The notes beneath the pieces are model-generated. The model did not search any database, was not told the origin of the DNA, and worked only from the letters and a program-made list of their open reading frames with translations. This document shows, piece after piece, positions 27,304 through 36,284 of a stretch of DNA of 64,000 bases (positions within the stretch are counted from its first letter, which is position 1; each line of letters begins with the position of its first letter). The stretch lies in NCBI GenBank assembly GCA_963726105.1, contig CAVSBJ010000024.1:744001-808000 (forward strand), given 5' to 3'. The stretch is from Roseiarcus sp963726105 (GTDB lineage: Bacteria; Pseudomonadota; Alphaproteobacteria; Rhizobiales; Beijerinckiaceae). A program made the position numbers and the translations under genes.

Positions 27304-28521
27304 ATGATGGACCTTACGTCACAGCAGAGGATGACCATTCTCGCCGCATTTCTCGGCTGGATGCTCGACGCTTTCGACTTCTTCCTTCTGACGTTTTTGC
27401 TCAAGGACATCGCCAAGGAGTTCGGCGTCGAAGTGCCGGCGGTGGCGTACGCCCTGTTCCTCACCCTGGCGATGCGGTTCGTCGGCGCGTTCATCTTCGG
27501 CCGGCTTGGCGACCGCTGGGGTCGCAAACCGGCGCTGATGCTGGACATACTCTGCTATTCGATCCTGGGCGCGCTCGCCGCTTTCTCGCCGAACCTGACG
27601 ATCTTTCTCATCCTGCGCGCGCTCTTCGGCATCGCCATGGGCGGGGAGTGGGGACTCGGCAGTTCGCTCGCGATGGAATCCATCCCGCCGCAGGCGCGGG
27701 GCTTGGTGTCCGGCATTCTCCAATGCGGCTACCCGACCGGCTTTCTGCTTGCCGCAATCGCCTATGGCCTCATCTACGGCCGGACATTCGGCGATTATAC
27801 GATCGGCTGGCGGGCGATGTTCCTGCTCAGCGTCCTGCCCGCTTTCCTGGTGCTGTTCATCCGCAGCGGCGTTCCGGAATCGCCCGCCTTCGAGGCGTCG
27901 AAGGCGCATGCGAAGCCCCCGCTATGGGAGACGATCACCGCCAACCGGGGATTGGTCATCTACATGGTCGTCTTGATGATGTGCTTCAATCTGTTCAGCC
28001 ACGGCACGCAGGACCTCTATCCGACCTTCCTGCAAAAACAGCATAATTTCGATCCCGGAACGGTCAGCTGGATTGTCATCGTCGCCAATCTGGGCGCGAT
28101 CGCCGGCGGCCTCATCTTTGGCCATCTGTCGGAGAAGATTGGCCGCGTCAACGCGATCACCATCGCCGCGCTCATCGCGCTGCCGGCGCTTCCCTTGTGG
28201 GCGTTCGCCTCGACCCCGATTCTGCTCGCGCTCGGCGCCTTCATCATGCAGATCGCGGTGCAGGGCGCATGGGGCGTCATTCCGGTCCATCTCAACGAAT
28301 TGTCGCCGGGCGCCGCGCGCGCGACAATTCCGGCCTTTGTCTATCAGGCCGGCAATTTCCTCGCCTCCTATAACGGTCCGTTTCAGGCGCAGATCGCTCA
28401 GGCGAATGGCGGCAATTACGGCTTGGCGCTCGCGCTGGTGGCCGGCGTGGTCGCGGTCGCGATCGTGGTCGTGATCCGCTTCAGCCCTGAGCGGCGCGGC
28501 GAACTTTTGAAGGCGCACTAG
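27304..28521 (+). CDS. MFS transporter, metabolite:H+ symporter type
   Basis: 405 residues from the ATG at 27304, chosen because GGGAGG lies 4-9 bases upstream; a second ATG follows at once, and the frame stays open further upstream without family-like sequence. Twelve hydrophobic segments, DAFDFFLLTFLLKDIAKEFG, GRLGDRWGRKPAL between helices 2 and 3, and RALFGIAMGGEWGLGSSLAM are hallmarks of the sialate/MHS branch. It would import an organic acid or sugar acid with protons. Substrate unknown. Confidence 0.9.
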   Translation: MMDLTSQQRMTILAAFLGWMLDAFDFFLLTFLLKDIAKEFGVEVPAVAYALFLTLAMRFVGAFIFGRLGDRWGRKPALMLDILCYSILGALAAFSPNLTIFLILRALFGIAMGGEWGLGSSLAMESIPPQARGLVSGILQCGYPTGFLLAAIAYGLIYGRTFGDYTIGWRAMFLLSVLPAFLVLFIRSGVPESPAFEASKAHAKPPLWETITANRGLVIYMVVLMMCFNLFSHGTQDLYPTFLQKQHNFDPGTVSWIVIVANLGAIAGGLIFGHLSEKIGRVNAITIAALIALPALPLWAFASTPILLALGAFIMQIAVQGAWGVIPVHLNELSPGAARATIPAFVYQAGNFLASYNGPFQAQIAQANGGNYGLALALVAGVVAVAIVVVIRFSPERRGELLKAH

Positions 28522-28830
28522 GTTCGGCGGCACTCCTATAGCCCCGCAATTTTGCTCGCGACAGTTTCTTTTCAGAGGCTTAAGCTCATTTTTATGCAAC
28601 CCGCTCCGTTAGTGCGCGGATCCAACCCGCTAAAATACTATGGCAGTCTGTTGTAAAATAAAACGAGGAAGTCCGGTGCCGCCCCGGGGCTCATGGGCGA
28701 CAAGAAAGACAGGTCCTTCCCGCTATATCTGCGGCGCCAAGGGAACATTTCGGCCTCTGAAGCGGTTCATGAAGCGCGAGCAGGGCGGCGGGACACCGGC
28801 GCCTTCCGCCAAATTCCGATGGAGGTTTTG
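28522..28830. other. Intergenic region, no supported gene
   Basis: 309 bases. An AT-rich patch at about 28630-28670 (TAAAATACTATGG and TTGTAAAATAAAACGAGG) is a possible promoter region for the small downstream gene. The frame of that gene stays open upstream to 28693, but this part lacks a signal peptide and a ribosome-binding site. I see no RNA gene. Confidence 0.45.
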
Positions 28831-29079
28831 ATGTCTCGATGGATGCTTGCGGCCGCGACCGCAACACTGATTTGCGCCTCGTCTTCAGCCGCGCTCGCCG
28901 ACCAAGCCGGGGCGGTGACGGGAGGGGTGGCTGGCGCGGTCGGCGGAGCGGTGGTGGGCGGACCAATTGGCGCCGTCGTGGGCGGGGTGGGTGGCGCGGC
29001 CATCGGCAACTCGATGAGCAACCATCACCGTTATTATCGCCACTCGTATTACAATCACCACTACTACCATCACTACTAA
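28831..29079 (+). CDS. Small exported glycine-zipper protein
   Basis: 82 residues from the ATG at 28831, preceded by GGAGG at 28821-28825. A signal peptide ends at ALAD. The centre is a glycine-zipper helix pair (GGVAGAVGGAVVGGPIGAVV), typical of small outer-membrane or periplasmic proteins, and the tail is rich in His and Tyr (HHRYYRHSYYNHHYYHHY), which could bind metal. Function unknown. Confidence 0.8.
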   Translation: MSRWMLAAATATLICASSSAALADQAGAVTGGVAGAVGGAVVGGPIGAVVGGVGGAAIGNSMSNHHRYYRHSYYNHHYYHHY

Positions 29080-29218
29080 ACTGCGGGACACTCAGCGAGG
29101 GCTCGTTACGCCCCCGCTGGCCGGTCGCGCTGCAGCAGGATCTCGAGGTTGAGAAAACCCGGGAGACGCGGCTCCTGCCTAGGTCGCCGCGATCGCTCGC
29201 GCGCCTCTCTTTTCGCCG

Positions 29219-29737
29219 TCATTCTGCAGCGGCAGCCCGCTTTGGCAACACCCAGTTTGGCCGCGCAAAATGACACGTGTAGCCGTTCGGGTAGCGCTCG
29301 AGATAGTCTTGATGCTCGGGCTCCGCCTGCCAGAACGGGCCAGCGGCAGCGACTTCCGTCACCACCTTGCCTGGCCATAGGCCCGACGCGTCGACATCGG
29401 CGATCGTGTCGAGCGCCACGCGTTTCTGCTCCTCATTGGTGAAGAAGATCGCCGAACGATAACTCGCGCCGACGTCGTTGCCCTGCCGGTTTCGGGTCGT
29501 CGGGTCATGGATCTGAAAGAAGAGCTCGAGCAGCTTGCGGTAGCTGGTCTGAGAGGGATCGAAAGTGATTTCGATCGCTTCGGCGTGATTGCCGTGGTTG
29601 CGGTAGGTCGCGTTGGGGACGTCGCCGCCCGAGTAGCCGACCCGGGTCGAGATCACGCCCGGATAGCGGCGAATCAAATCCTGCATGCCCCAGAAACATC
29701 CCCCGGCGAGAACCGCCCGCTCCGTTGAACCTGCCAT
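29219..29737 (-). CDS. msrA: Peptide-methionine (S)-S-oxide reductase
   Basis: 172 residues. The catalytic Cys lies in AGGCFWGMQDL near the N-terminus, followed by the conserved GYSGGDVPNATYRNHGNHAE and FFQIHDPTTRNRQGND. It reduces methionine-S-sulfoxide in proteins to repair oxidative damage. It is the third minus-strand gene after trpA and accD, with a 140-base gap, so it may have its own promoter. Confidence 0.95.
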   Translation of the reverse strand: MAGSTERAVLAGGCFWGMQDLIRRYPGVISTRVGYSGGDVPNATYRNHGNHAEAIEITFDPSQTSYRKLLELFFQIHDPTTRNRQGNDVGASYRSAIFFTNEEQKRVALDTIADVDASGLWPGKVVTEVAAAGPFWQAEPEHQDYLERYPNGYTCHFARPNWVLPKRAAAAE

Positions 29738-29877
29738 GACGCTGCCTCCTCTTGAGACCGGTCCATTGCGCCCGAAACCGGGCGCGAATGCGCCGCCGCG
29801 GCTTTAGATAATCATCCGGGCCGAAAACAAAACGGGGGCGGGCTCAACTTGAGCGCAAGCGCATCGAGCCGCTTCGT

Positions 29878-30741
29878 TCAGGCCGCTTCCGCGGCGGCCC
29901 CGCGCGTGAGCAGCCTGCAGAGACGGGCAAGCGTCTCCCGCTGGCGTGGTCGCGGCACCACCATGTCGACCATGCCGTGGTCGCGCAGATATTCGGCGCG
30001 CTGGAAGCCGTCGGGCAGGCGCTCGCGAATGGTCTGCTCGATCACGCGGGCGCCAGCGAAGCCGATCACCGCGCCGGGCTCGGCGATATGCACATCGCCC
30101 AGCATTGCGTACGACGCGGTCACGCCGCCGGTGGTTGGGTTGGTCAGGATGACAATATAGGGAAGCTTCGCCGCCCGCAGACGGCGCACCGCGACCGTGG
30201 TGCGAACCATCTGCGCCAGGGCGAACATGCCCTCCTGCATTCGCGCGCCCCCTGAGGTGGTGAAGATGAGAAATGGGGTCGCGCGCTCGATTGCGGCCGT
30301 GACGCCAGCGACGATCGCTTCCCCGGCGGCGAGTCCGAGCGTCCCGCCCTGGAAGGCAAAGTCCTGGATGGCGACAGTGACGTCCTGCCCCTCAAGCTTG
30401 CCGAACGCCACCGTGACCGCATCCGCCGCTCCGGTCTTCGCGCGATTTTCCTTCAAACGATCCGAATAGCGTTTGATGTCGCGAAATTTCAACGGATCGG
30501 ACGGCGTCTCCGGGGTGGCGAATTCCTCGTAAACGCCGTCGTCGAGAAGCGAGGCGAGACGGGCCTTGGGGCTGATCGGCATGTGATGGCCCGAACCCGG
30601 GACGACCATGAGATTGGCTTCGAGATCCTTGTGGAAGACGAGCTCTCCGCTCTCCGGGCACTTGACCCAAAGATTTTCCGGCGTGTCGCGGCGCAGCAGC
30701 GAACAAATCTTCGGCGGCACAACGTTCGAGATCCAATTCAT
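29878..30741 (-). CDS. accD: Acetyl-CoA carboxylase carboxyltransferase subunit beta
   Basis: 287 residues starting MNWISNVVPPKI; an open frame extends upstream without homology. The carboxyltransferase core has SGGARMQEG, TNPTTGGVTASYAMLGDV and GARVIEQTIRE. It transfers carboxyl from carboxybiotin to acetyl-CoA as part of the first step of fatty-acid synthesis. The N-terminal zinc ribbon, CxxC...CxxC in E. coli, is reduced to one Cys here (LWVKCPESGELVF and VVPGSGHH), a change common in related Alphaproteobacteria. It follows trpA by 40 bases in the classical trpA-accD order; folC, often next, is replaced by msrA. Confidence 0.96.
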   Translation of the reverse strand: MNWISNVVPPKICSLLRRDTPENLWVKCPESGELVFHKDLEANLMVVPGSGHHMPISPKARLASLLDDGVYEEFATPETPSDPLKFRDIKRYSDRLKENRAKTGAADAVTVAFGKLEGQDVTVAIQDFAFQGGTLGLAAGEAIVAGVTAAIERATPFLIFTTSGGARMQEGMFALAQMVRTTVAVRRLRAAKLPYIVILTNPTTGGVTASYAMLGDVHIAEPGAVIGFAGARVIEQTIRERLPDGFQRAEYLRDHGMVDMVVPRPRQRETLARLCRLLTRGAAAEAA

Positions 30742-30781
30742 GCGCGGCTTTGGCTCCGGTCGGTCGATCTTTGACAAACGC

Positions 30782-31606
30782 TCACTTGTGGGCGGCGCGC
30801 ACGCCTCGCGCCAGTTGGCTGACAAGCTCTGTGGCGGCGACGACGGTCGAAGAACTTGCCGCTCCGCCGTCGAGCGAAAGTCTGATCGCCTCGACGATGG
30901 ACGAGCCGACGACCACGCCGTCCGCGGTCCCTGCGATCGCCCGGACGCTCTCGGCATTCTTGACCCCGAACCCGACCGCGATGGGAAGCTTCGTTCGCTG
31001 CTTGAGGCGCGCTACACTTTCACTCACGAGCTTGACGTCCGGCGCGGCGGCTCCCGTGACCCCCGTGATCGAAACGAAGTAGATGAAGCCGCCTGCGTTG
31101 GCGAGAACTTCAGGCAGACGATCGTCGGTTGTGGTCGGCGCGACCAGGCGAACAAAAGCGAGCCCGGCCTTGCGCGTGGGCAGGCATATCTCGTCGTCTT
31201 CCTCGGGCGGGCAATCGACGACAATCAGCCCGTCGACCCCCGCCGCCTTCGCGTCGGTCAGAAATGTCTCGACGCCATAGATGTAAATGGGGTTGTAATA
31301 GCCCATGAGGATGAGCGGCGTGTCCGGATCCCCGGCGCGGAATTGCTTCGCCATTTTGAGGGTCGCTGGCAGCGTCTGATTGGCCTCGAGCGCCCGGCGG
31401 CCGGCGCCCTGAATCGCCGGACCATCCGCAATCGGGTCGCTGAACGGCATGCCGAGTTCGACAATGTCCGCGCCGGCCGCGGGCAGGGCCGCAAGGATCG
31501 CCGATGAGGTCTCGCTGTCAGGATCGCCCGCCATGATGAAGGTCAAAAGCGCGGCCCGACCTTCGGCGGCGACCCGTTGAAAGCGCAAATCGAGGCGTGC
31601 GGTCAT
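30782..31606 (-). CDS. trpA: Tryptophan synthase alpha subunit
   Basis: 274 residues from the ATG at 31606 (MTARLDLRFQ); an open frame extends further upstream without homology. The catalytic Glu50 and Asp61 lie in DIVELGMPFSDPIADGP, and VDGLIVVDCPPEE and IAVGFGV are further active-site loops. The enzyme cleaves indole-3-glycerol phosphate to indole. trpB, normally directly upstream, is missing: a divergent symporter locus starts at 31782 instead, so the beta subunit must be encoded elsewhere. Confidence 0.97.
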   Translation of the reverse strand: MTARLDLRFQRVAAEGRAALLTFIMAGDPDSETSSAILAALPAAGADIVELGMPFSDPIADGPAIQGAGRRALEANQTLPATLKMAKQFRAGDPDTPLILMGYYNPIYIYGVETFLTDAKAAGVDGLIVVDCPPEEDDEICLPTRKAGLAFVRLVAPTTTDDRLPEVLANAGGFIYFVSITGVTGAAAPDVKLVSESVARLKQRTKLPIAVGFGVKNAESVRAIAGTADGVVVGSSIVEAIRLSLDGGAASSSTVVAATELVSQLARGVRAAHK

Positions 31607-31781
31607 GCGCTGCTCGATACCACGATGCCCATCAGCGCGAAAGCAGGCGATCCGCGGGGCTCCGTCGCTGGCGGTTCGAAACAAGCAGCCTCTCGACTGG
31701 CGCCGGGAATTTCGATAGAGGGGGCCAACACATCATGTCAGCGGCGCTCATGATGGCGCGTTTGCTGATCCCGGGGGGACA

Positions 31782-31952
31782 ATGAAGTTCGCTCTGTTGC
31801 TTGTTCCCTGTATTCTGGCGCTCTGGGTCCCGCTCTACAATTCGATCTCGCCGGTCGTTTTCGGCATCCCCTTTTTCTTCTGGTTCCAGCTCGTTCTGGT
31901 TCCGATTTCCGCTCTCGCAATTCTTGCTGCGGACCGGGCCGGTAAGCCCTGA
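31782..31952 (+). CDS. DUF3311 small membrane protein
   Basis: 56 residues with two membrane helices: MKFALLLVPCILALWVPLYN at the start, then FGIPFFFWFQLVLVPISALA, ending AADRAGKP. This matches DUF3311, a short protein regularly encoded just before sodium:solute symporters of the MctP type, probably as an accessory subunit. The stop is 2 bases before the symporter ATG, so the genes are coupled. GGGGGGAC lies before the start. Confidence 0.9.
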   Translation: MKFALLLVPCILALWVPLYNSISPVVFGIPFFFWFQLVLVPISALAILAADRAGKP

Positions 31953-31954
31953 GC

Positions 31955-33523
31955 ATGTTCGATCACCTGAACGTCGTCGCCACCGCTGTCTTCGTCTTCT
32001 TTTTTGGCCTGGTGTCGGTGCTGGGCTTCGTCGCGGCGCGTTGGAAGGCGGCCGATCTCGACCACATCCACGAATGGGGCCTTGGCGGGCGCCGCTTTGG
32101 CCGCTGGATCACCTGGTTCCTGCTCGGAGGCGATCTCTACACCGCCTATACGGTCATCGCGATTCCAGCGGTCGTCTTCGCCATTGGCGCCTACGGCTTC
32201 TTCGCCGTGCCCTATACGATCATCGTTTATCCGTTCCTCTACCTGACGTTGCCGCGCCTGTGGGCGGTCTCGCAGAAGCATGGCTACATCACCGCCGCCG
32301 ATTTTGTGCGTGGCCGCTACGGCAACAAAGGATTGGAGCTCGCGGTTGCGGCGACCGGCATTCTGGCGACGATGCCCTACATTGCGCTGCAGCTCGTCGG
32401 CCTCGAAAAGGTCATTCTGGCGCTTGGCTTCTCCGGCCAGGGAATCATGGCGCATGCGCCGATCACGCTCGCTTTCGTTATTCTCGCGCTCTTCACCTAC
32501 AAGAGCGGACTGCGTGCGCCGGCAATGATCGCGTTCGTCAAGGACGCGATGATTTATATTTTCATCATCGCCGCAATTGTCATCATTCCCGCCGAACTCG
32601 GCGGATTCGGAGCCATTTTCGATGCGGCCGGCAAAGCGTTTGACGCGAAGGTCGCGGCGAACCCCAACCTCGCGGCGGGGCTGACGCTGAAGCCGTCGCA
32701 GGTCGGTCCCTACATCACGCTTGCCATCGGTTCCGCGATGGCGCTGTTCATGTATCCGCACGCGCTGACCGATTCGCTCGCGGCCTCGAGCGCAAGCGCC
32801 ATCCGCTTTAATACGATGGCCCTGCCCGCCTATTCCCTGGTGCTCGGCCTGATTGCTTTACTCGGGCTCATGGCGATCGCGGCCGGCGTGAAGGTCGCCA
32901 CGCCCCAGGACGCCGTGCCGCAGCTCGTGCTCTGGGCGTTCCCGGCCTGGTTCGCGGGCTTTTGTTTCGCGGCGATTGCGCTCGGCGCGCTCGTGCCTGC
33001 GGCGGTCATGTCGATCGGCGCGGCCAACACCTTTACCCGCAACATCTGGAAGCCCTTCATTCACCCGGAGATGACGCCGCGGGAGGAATCGGTTCTCGCG
33101 AAACTCGCTTCGCTTGTGGTGAAAGTCGGAGCTCTCCTGGTGATCTTCTTCATGCCGACGCAATTCGCTCTCGACCTGCAACTGCTGGGCGGCGTCTGGA
33201 TGGTGCAGATATTCCCGGCGATGATTTTGGGCCTCTTCACCCGCTGGTTCAGCGGTTGGGCGCTGCTCGTCGGTTGGGCGGTGGGGATGGTTGTCGGCAC
33301 GTCCCTTTCATGGACCGGGAATGCTTGGGCTCCCGTCCATGCGTTGAACTGGGATATTCCGCTCATGGGCCATTTCGATCTCGGACTTGGCTTCGCCGCT
33401 TACAACGGCTTGACGGCGGTCCTGGTCAATTTCCTTGTCGCGGCAACGCTTTCGTTGGTTCTGCGTTCTCAGGCCAGCGATGAGACCTTCCCCGAAGACT
33501 ACGATGACCGTGCGCTCGCCTGA
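31955..33523 (+). CDS. Sodium:solute symporter, MctP-type monocarboxylate transporter
   Basis: 522 residues with about 13 membrane helices. VLGFVAARWKAADLDHIHEW and GLGGRRFGRWITWFLLGGD are the N-terminal pattern of this symporter branch, and AIALGALVPAAVMSIGAANT is the conserved core helix. Its closest characterised relative by organisation is MctP of Rhizobium leguminosarum, which takes up lactate, pyruvate and alanine; DUF3311 plus this gene is the same pair. No two-component regulator (MctRS) is adjacent. Substrate by inference only. Confidence 0.92.
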   Translation: MFDHLNVVATAVFVFFFGLVSVLGFVAARWKAADLDHIHEWGLGGRRFGRWITWFLLGGDLYTAYTVIAIPAVVFAIGAYGFFAVPYTIIVYPFLYLTLPRLWAVSQKHGYITAADFVRGRYGNKGLELAVAATGILATMPYIALQLVGLEKVILALGFSGQGIMAHAPITLAFVILALFTYKSGLRAPAMIAFVKDAMIYIFIIAAIVIIPAELGGFGAIFDAAGKAFDAKVAANPNLAAGLTLKPSQVGPYITLAIGSAMALFMYPHALTDSLAASSASAIRFNTMALPAYSLVLGLIALLGLMAIAAGVKVATPQDAVPQLVLWAFPAWFAGFCFAAIALGALVPAAVMSIGAANTFTRNIWKPFIHPEMTPREESVLAKLASLVVKVGALLVIFFMPTQFALDLQLLGGVWMVQIFPAMILGLFTRWFSGWALLVGWAVGMVVGTSLSWTGNAWAPVHALNWDIPLMGHFDLGLGFAAYNGLTAVLVNFLVAATLSLVLRSQASDETFPEDYDDRALA

Positions 33524-33669
33524 GCAAAAGCCTATAGAGGCGTCGCCGGGCGCGGCCCGCGGATTTTCTGGGCGCGCGCGAAGCCGCATCGGCAGTGCGT
33601 CGCTGCTCGAGCAAGGTTTCTGGCGTCGGCCATGATCGGGCGGAGCCCGCGCGCCTTGAGGAGCTTGTG

Positions 33670-35547
33670 ATGGTGGAAGAGGGGCCGGGCTCCGTGGAAA
33701 ACGATCTGCCGGCCGTTGAGCCGCCGCCGCGCCATGACTTTTCCGGTGTCCAAGGCTTCCAGGTTGTCGACGCCGAGGATCATCGCTCAGCTCGAGCGGG
33801 CGACGAGGCTTGGCGCGAAGCTCTGAAACTGGAACTGGAGGCGCGCGCGGAGCGCCTGCGCCAAGCCGTCGACGCCGCGATTGTGCTCTCGAACGATGGC
33901 GTCATTCGTTGGTTGGGCGATCCGGTCGCTAAACTCTCGCCAGGGCCAAATGCGCTCAACCCCGGCGCCATAATCTTCGCCGATGAATCCCTGCCGGACG
34001 CGTCTCGAGAGACAATAAAGGCCCGGATCGAGCTTTGGATCGCGGCAACGACGCGGCGGCTTCTGGCGCCGCTGTTCGCGCTTGATGGTCTTGAGGAAGG
34101 ACCGGAGATCGTTCGTGATCTGGCTCAAGAAATGGTGCGGTCACTTGGGGTTTTGGAGCGCGAACCGATCAAGGCGAAGATCAGGGCGCTCAGTCAGGAC
34201 GACCGGGCGGAGCTCCGAAAGCAAGGCGTGCGCTTCGGCGCCCATTATCTGTTTCTGCCAATTTTGCTCAAGCCAGCGGCGAGAACGTTGGCGCTTCAAC
34301 TGTGGGGCCTTCAAGCGTCCGGCAACTCCGCTGAGCTCGTAAGGACCCTTGCCCCGGTCGCCTCGTCGGGTCGGACCTCGCTCGCATCGGACAAAGCGAT
34401 TGGGAAAGAAGGGTATCGCGTCGCCGGCTACCGGGCGTGCGGCGAACGGATCGTGCGCGTCGACGTTGTCGAGCGGCTCGCCGGAATGATCCGAGCCGCG
34501 ATCGCCGGCGAAGCGCCCGGAGGCGCCGATGGCCTTCCAAGCCAGCGAACCTCGAAAGGGTTCGTCGTCAGCGGCGCGATGACATCGCTGACAGGGTGCT
34601 CAGGCGAGCAATTCTCGTCTATTTTGCGTTCAATGGGCTTCCGGTCTGTCGAAATGAAGCGGTCGGAATTTTTTGCCGCACAATCGGCCAGTGAAACGGC
34701 CCGGCAAACCGAACCGCCCCAGCCGGCGGAAGATCAAGGATCGGCCGGGACTGAGCCAGCGCAGCCGGCGCCGGCGGGCGAAGACGAGGCCTCGGCGGAG
34801 CCCGCCTCGGCGGCTCCCCCCGCTGAGCCGTCGTCTGACGAAGTCGTTGCGGACGCCGACACGGTCGCGCAGGATGTTGGCGCCTTCCCCAAAGGTGATG
34901 AGGCCCTCGCTACGGAGGTCGAGGCTTCCGCTGAATCTGTCGCGGCCCCGGAGGATGCAAACGGCGTCCTTCAGGAAGTTGACGCCGGCGCCGACGGCGC
35001 TGACGACGTCGCGGAGGGTGCAAACGCGCGTCCTGACCCCTCTGCCGTTGCCGTGGCCGGCGAGCCGGTTCCCGCTGAGATGACAACCTGTCCTGCGGCG
35101 GATTCCTCAGGCGACATCTGTGCGGAGAACGCCACGGGACACTCTGTTTCCCCGCAAACTTCGGGCTCACGAACTGAACCGGAAAAAATTGACGAAATGA
35201 TCCTTGTCTGGCGTCCGGATCATCGCAAAACCGCGCCTCGACACGGGCGGGAAGCGAAACGCTCAGGAAGCGAAGGCCCGCGCCGTGCGGATGCTCAGCG
35301 CCCGGCGCCGGTCGCCGCGCCCAATTGGCGGCGCGAGCCGGCGACCCATCCGTCCGAGCGGCCCAATCGTCCCAATTCGGTCCGCGCCGACGAAAAACGT
35401 CGCCAGCGGCCTAAAGATTATGATATGGCGCGGACCACTCCAACGACGGTGCCGCAAAAACCGGCCAAGGTTGACCCGAATTCCCCTTTCGCCAAGCTTC
35501 TCGAGCTTCGTTCGCTGCTTGAGGAGCAGGCCAACAAACGCCGATAG
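33670..35547 (+). CDS. C-terminal part of a Rhizobiales SUV3-like helicase; helicase core missing
   Basis: 625 residues from the ATG at 33670; the frame opens at 33595. Residues about 20-270 match the C-terminal region of a large helicase conserved in Rhizobiales: GFQVVDAEDH, AAIVLSNDGVIRWLGDPVAKL, RIELWIAATTRRLLAPLFAL, LRKQGVRFGAHYLFLPILLKPAAR. The middle is acidic low-complexity sequence (A, E, P, D), and the end is NSPFAKLLELRSLLEEQANK. No Walker A or DExx motif is present, and the 146 bases upstream hold no remnant I recognise. The family normally has about 400-500 more residues in front, so this is a truncated gene. In relatives the full helicase and an S4-domain RNA-binding gene precede fdxA and carD; here the S4 gene is also missing. 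Confidence 0.8.
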   Translation: MVEEGPGSVENDLPAVEPPPRHDFSGVQGFQVVDAEDHRSARAGDEAWREALKLELEARAERLRQAVDAAIVLSNDGVIRWLGDPVAKLSPGPNALNPGAIIFADESLPDASRETIKARIELWIAATTRRLLAPLFALDGLEEGPEIVRDLAQEMVRSLGVLEREPIKAKIRALSQDDRAELRKQGVRFGAHYLFLPILLKPAARTLALQLWGLQASGNSAELVRTLAPVASSGRTSLASDKAIGKEGYRVAGYRACGERIVRVDVVERLAGMIRAAIAGEAPGGADGLPSQRTSKGFVVSGAMTSLTGCSGEQFSSILRSMGFRSVEMKRSEFFAAQSASETARQTEPPQPAEDQGSAGTEPAQPAPAGEDEASAEPASAAPPAEPSSDEVVADADTVAQDVGAFPKGDEALATEVEASAESVAAPEDANGVLQEVDAGADGADDVAEGANARPDPSAVAVAGEPVPAEMTTCPAADSSGDICAENATGHSVSPQTSGSRTEPEKIDEMILVWRPDHRKTAPRHGREAKRSGSEGPRRADAQRPAPVAAPNWRREPATHPSERPNRPNSVRADEKRRQRPKDYDMARTTPTTVPQKPAKVDPNSPFAKLLELRSLLEEQANKRR

Positions 35548-35659
35548 CTGCGCCAACGCCGCCGGAAGCATCGACAACGAAAATCTTGGCAGACGGTCTA
35601 GAAATCCATAGAAAACGGGCGCAATTCCTATTCTGTAGGTAGCTCATGAGGATATACGT

Positions 35660-35998
35660 ATGACCTACGTGGTCGTGGAAAATTGCATAAAGTGCAAATA
35701 TTTGGATTGCGTGGAGGTTTGTCCGGTCGACTGCTTCTACGAGGGCGAAAATATGCTCGTGATTCACCCGGACGAGTGCATCGATTGCGGCGTCTGCGAA
35801 CCGGAATGTCCAGCCGAGGCCATCAAGCCGGACACTGAACCTGACCTCGCCTTTTGGCTCAAACTGAACGCTGAATACGCCAAGTCTTGGCCAAATATAA
35901 CCAGTAAGAAAGAGGCGCCGGCCGACGGCAAGGACTTCGACGGGCGCGCCAACAAGTATGCCGAGTTTTTCTCGGCTCAGCCTGGGGAAGGCGATTAA
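35660..35998 (+). CDS. fdxA: Ferredoxin FdxA (7Fe type)
   Basis: 112 residues with nine cysteines at positions 9, 12, 17, 21, 25, 40, 43, 46 and 50, arranged as one 3Fe-4S and one 4Fe-4S site as in bacterial 7Fe ferredoxins. The C-terminal extension (AFWLKLNAEYAKSWPNIT) is typical of FdxA of Alphaproteobacteria. It carries electrons in the cytoplasm. ATGAGGA lies before the ATG. It sits between the truncated helicase gene and carD, its usual place. Confidence 0.97.
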   Translation: MTYVVVENCIKCKYLDCVEVCPVDCFYEGENMLVIHPDECIDCGVCEPECPAEAIKPDTEPDLAFWLKLNAEYAKSWPNITSKKEAPADGKDFDGRANKYAEFFSAQPGEGD

Positions 35999-36284
35999 GC
36001 CAGGTCAATTCACAGGCCATTCGGCGCGCCGCGCATCGGGCGGCGGCGCGGCTGGAACTGTTCGAGCTTATCTTCCTCTTTGATTTTTCGACGGATTTGT
36101 GCTAAACGACCAATTAATCGTCGAGCGGAAGTCGCTATGCGTCCGTGGCCAAGACGCAAGGGGTTTTCCTGGACGAAATGTCAATTCGCCGTTCCCGGAG
36201 TAATATTCGAGCACGGATTTAGGGTAGTATTCGTGCGCGGATCTATGGCGTGTGCGGGAAAGTTCGCGCGTGGAGAGGTTAATT

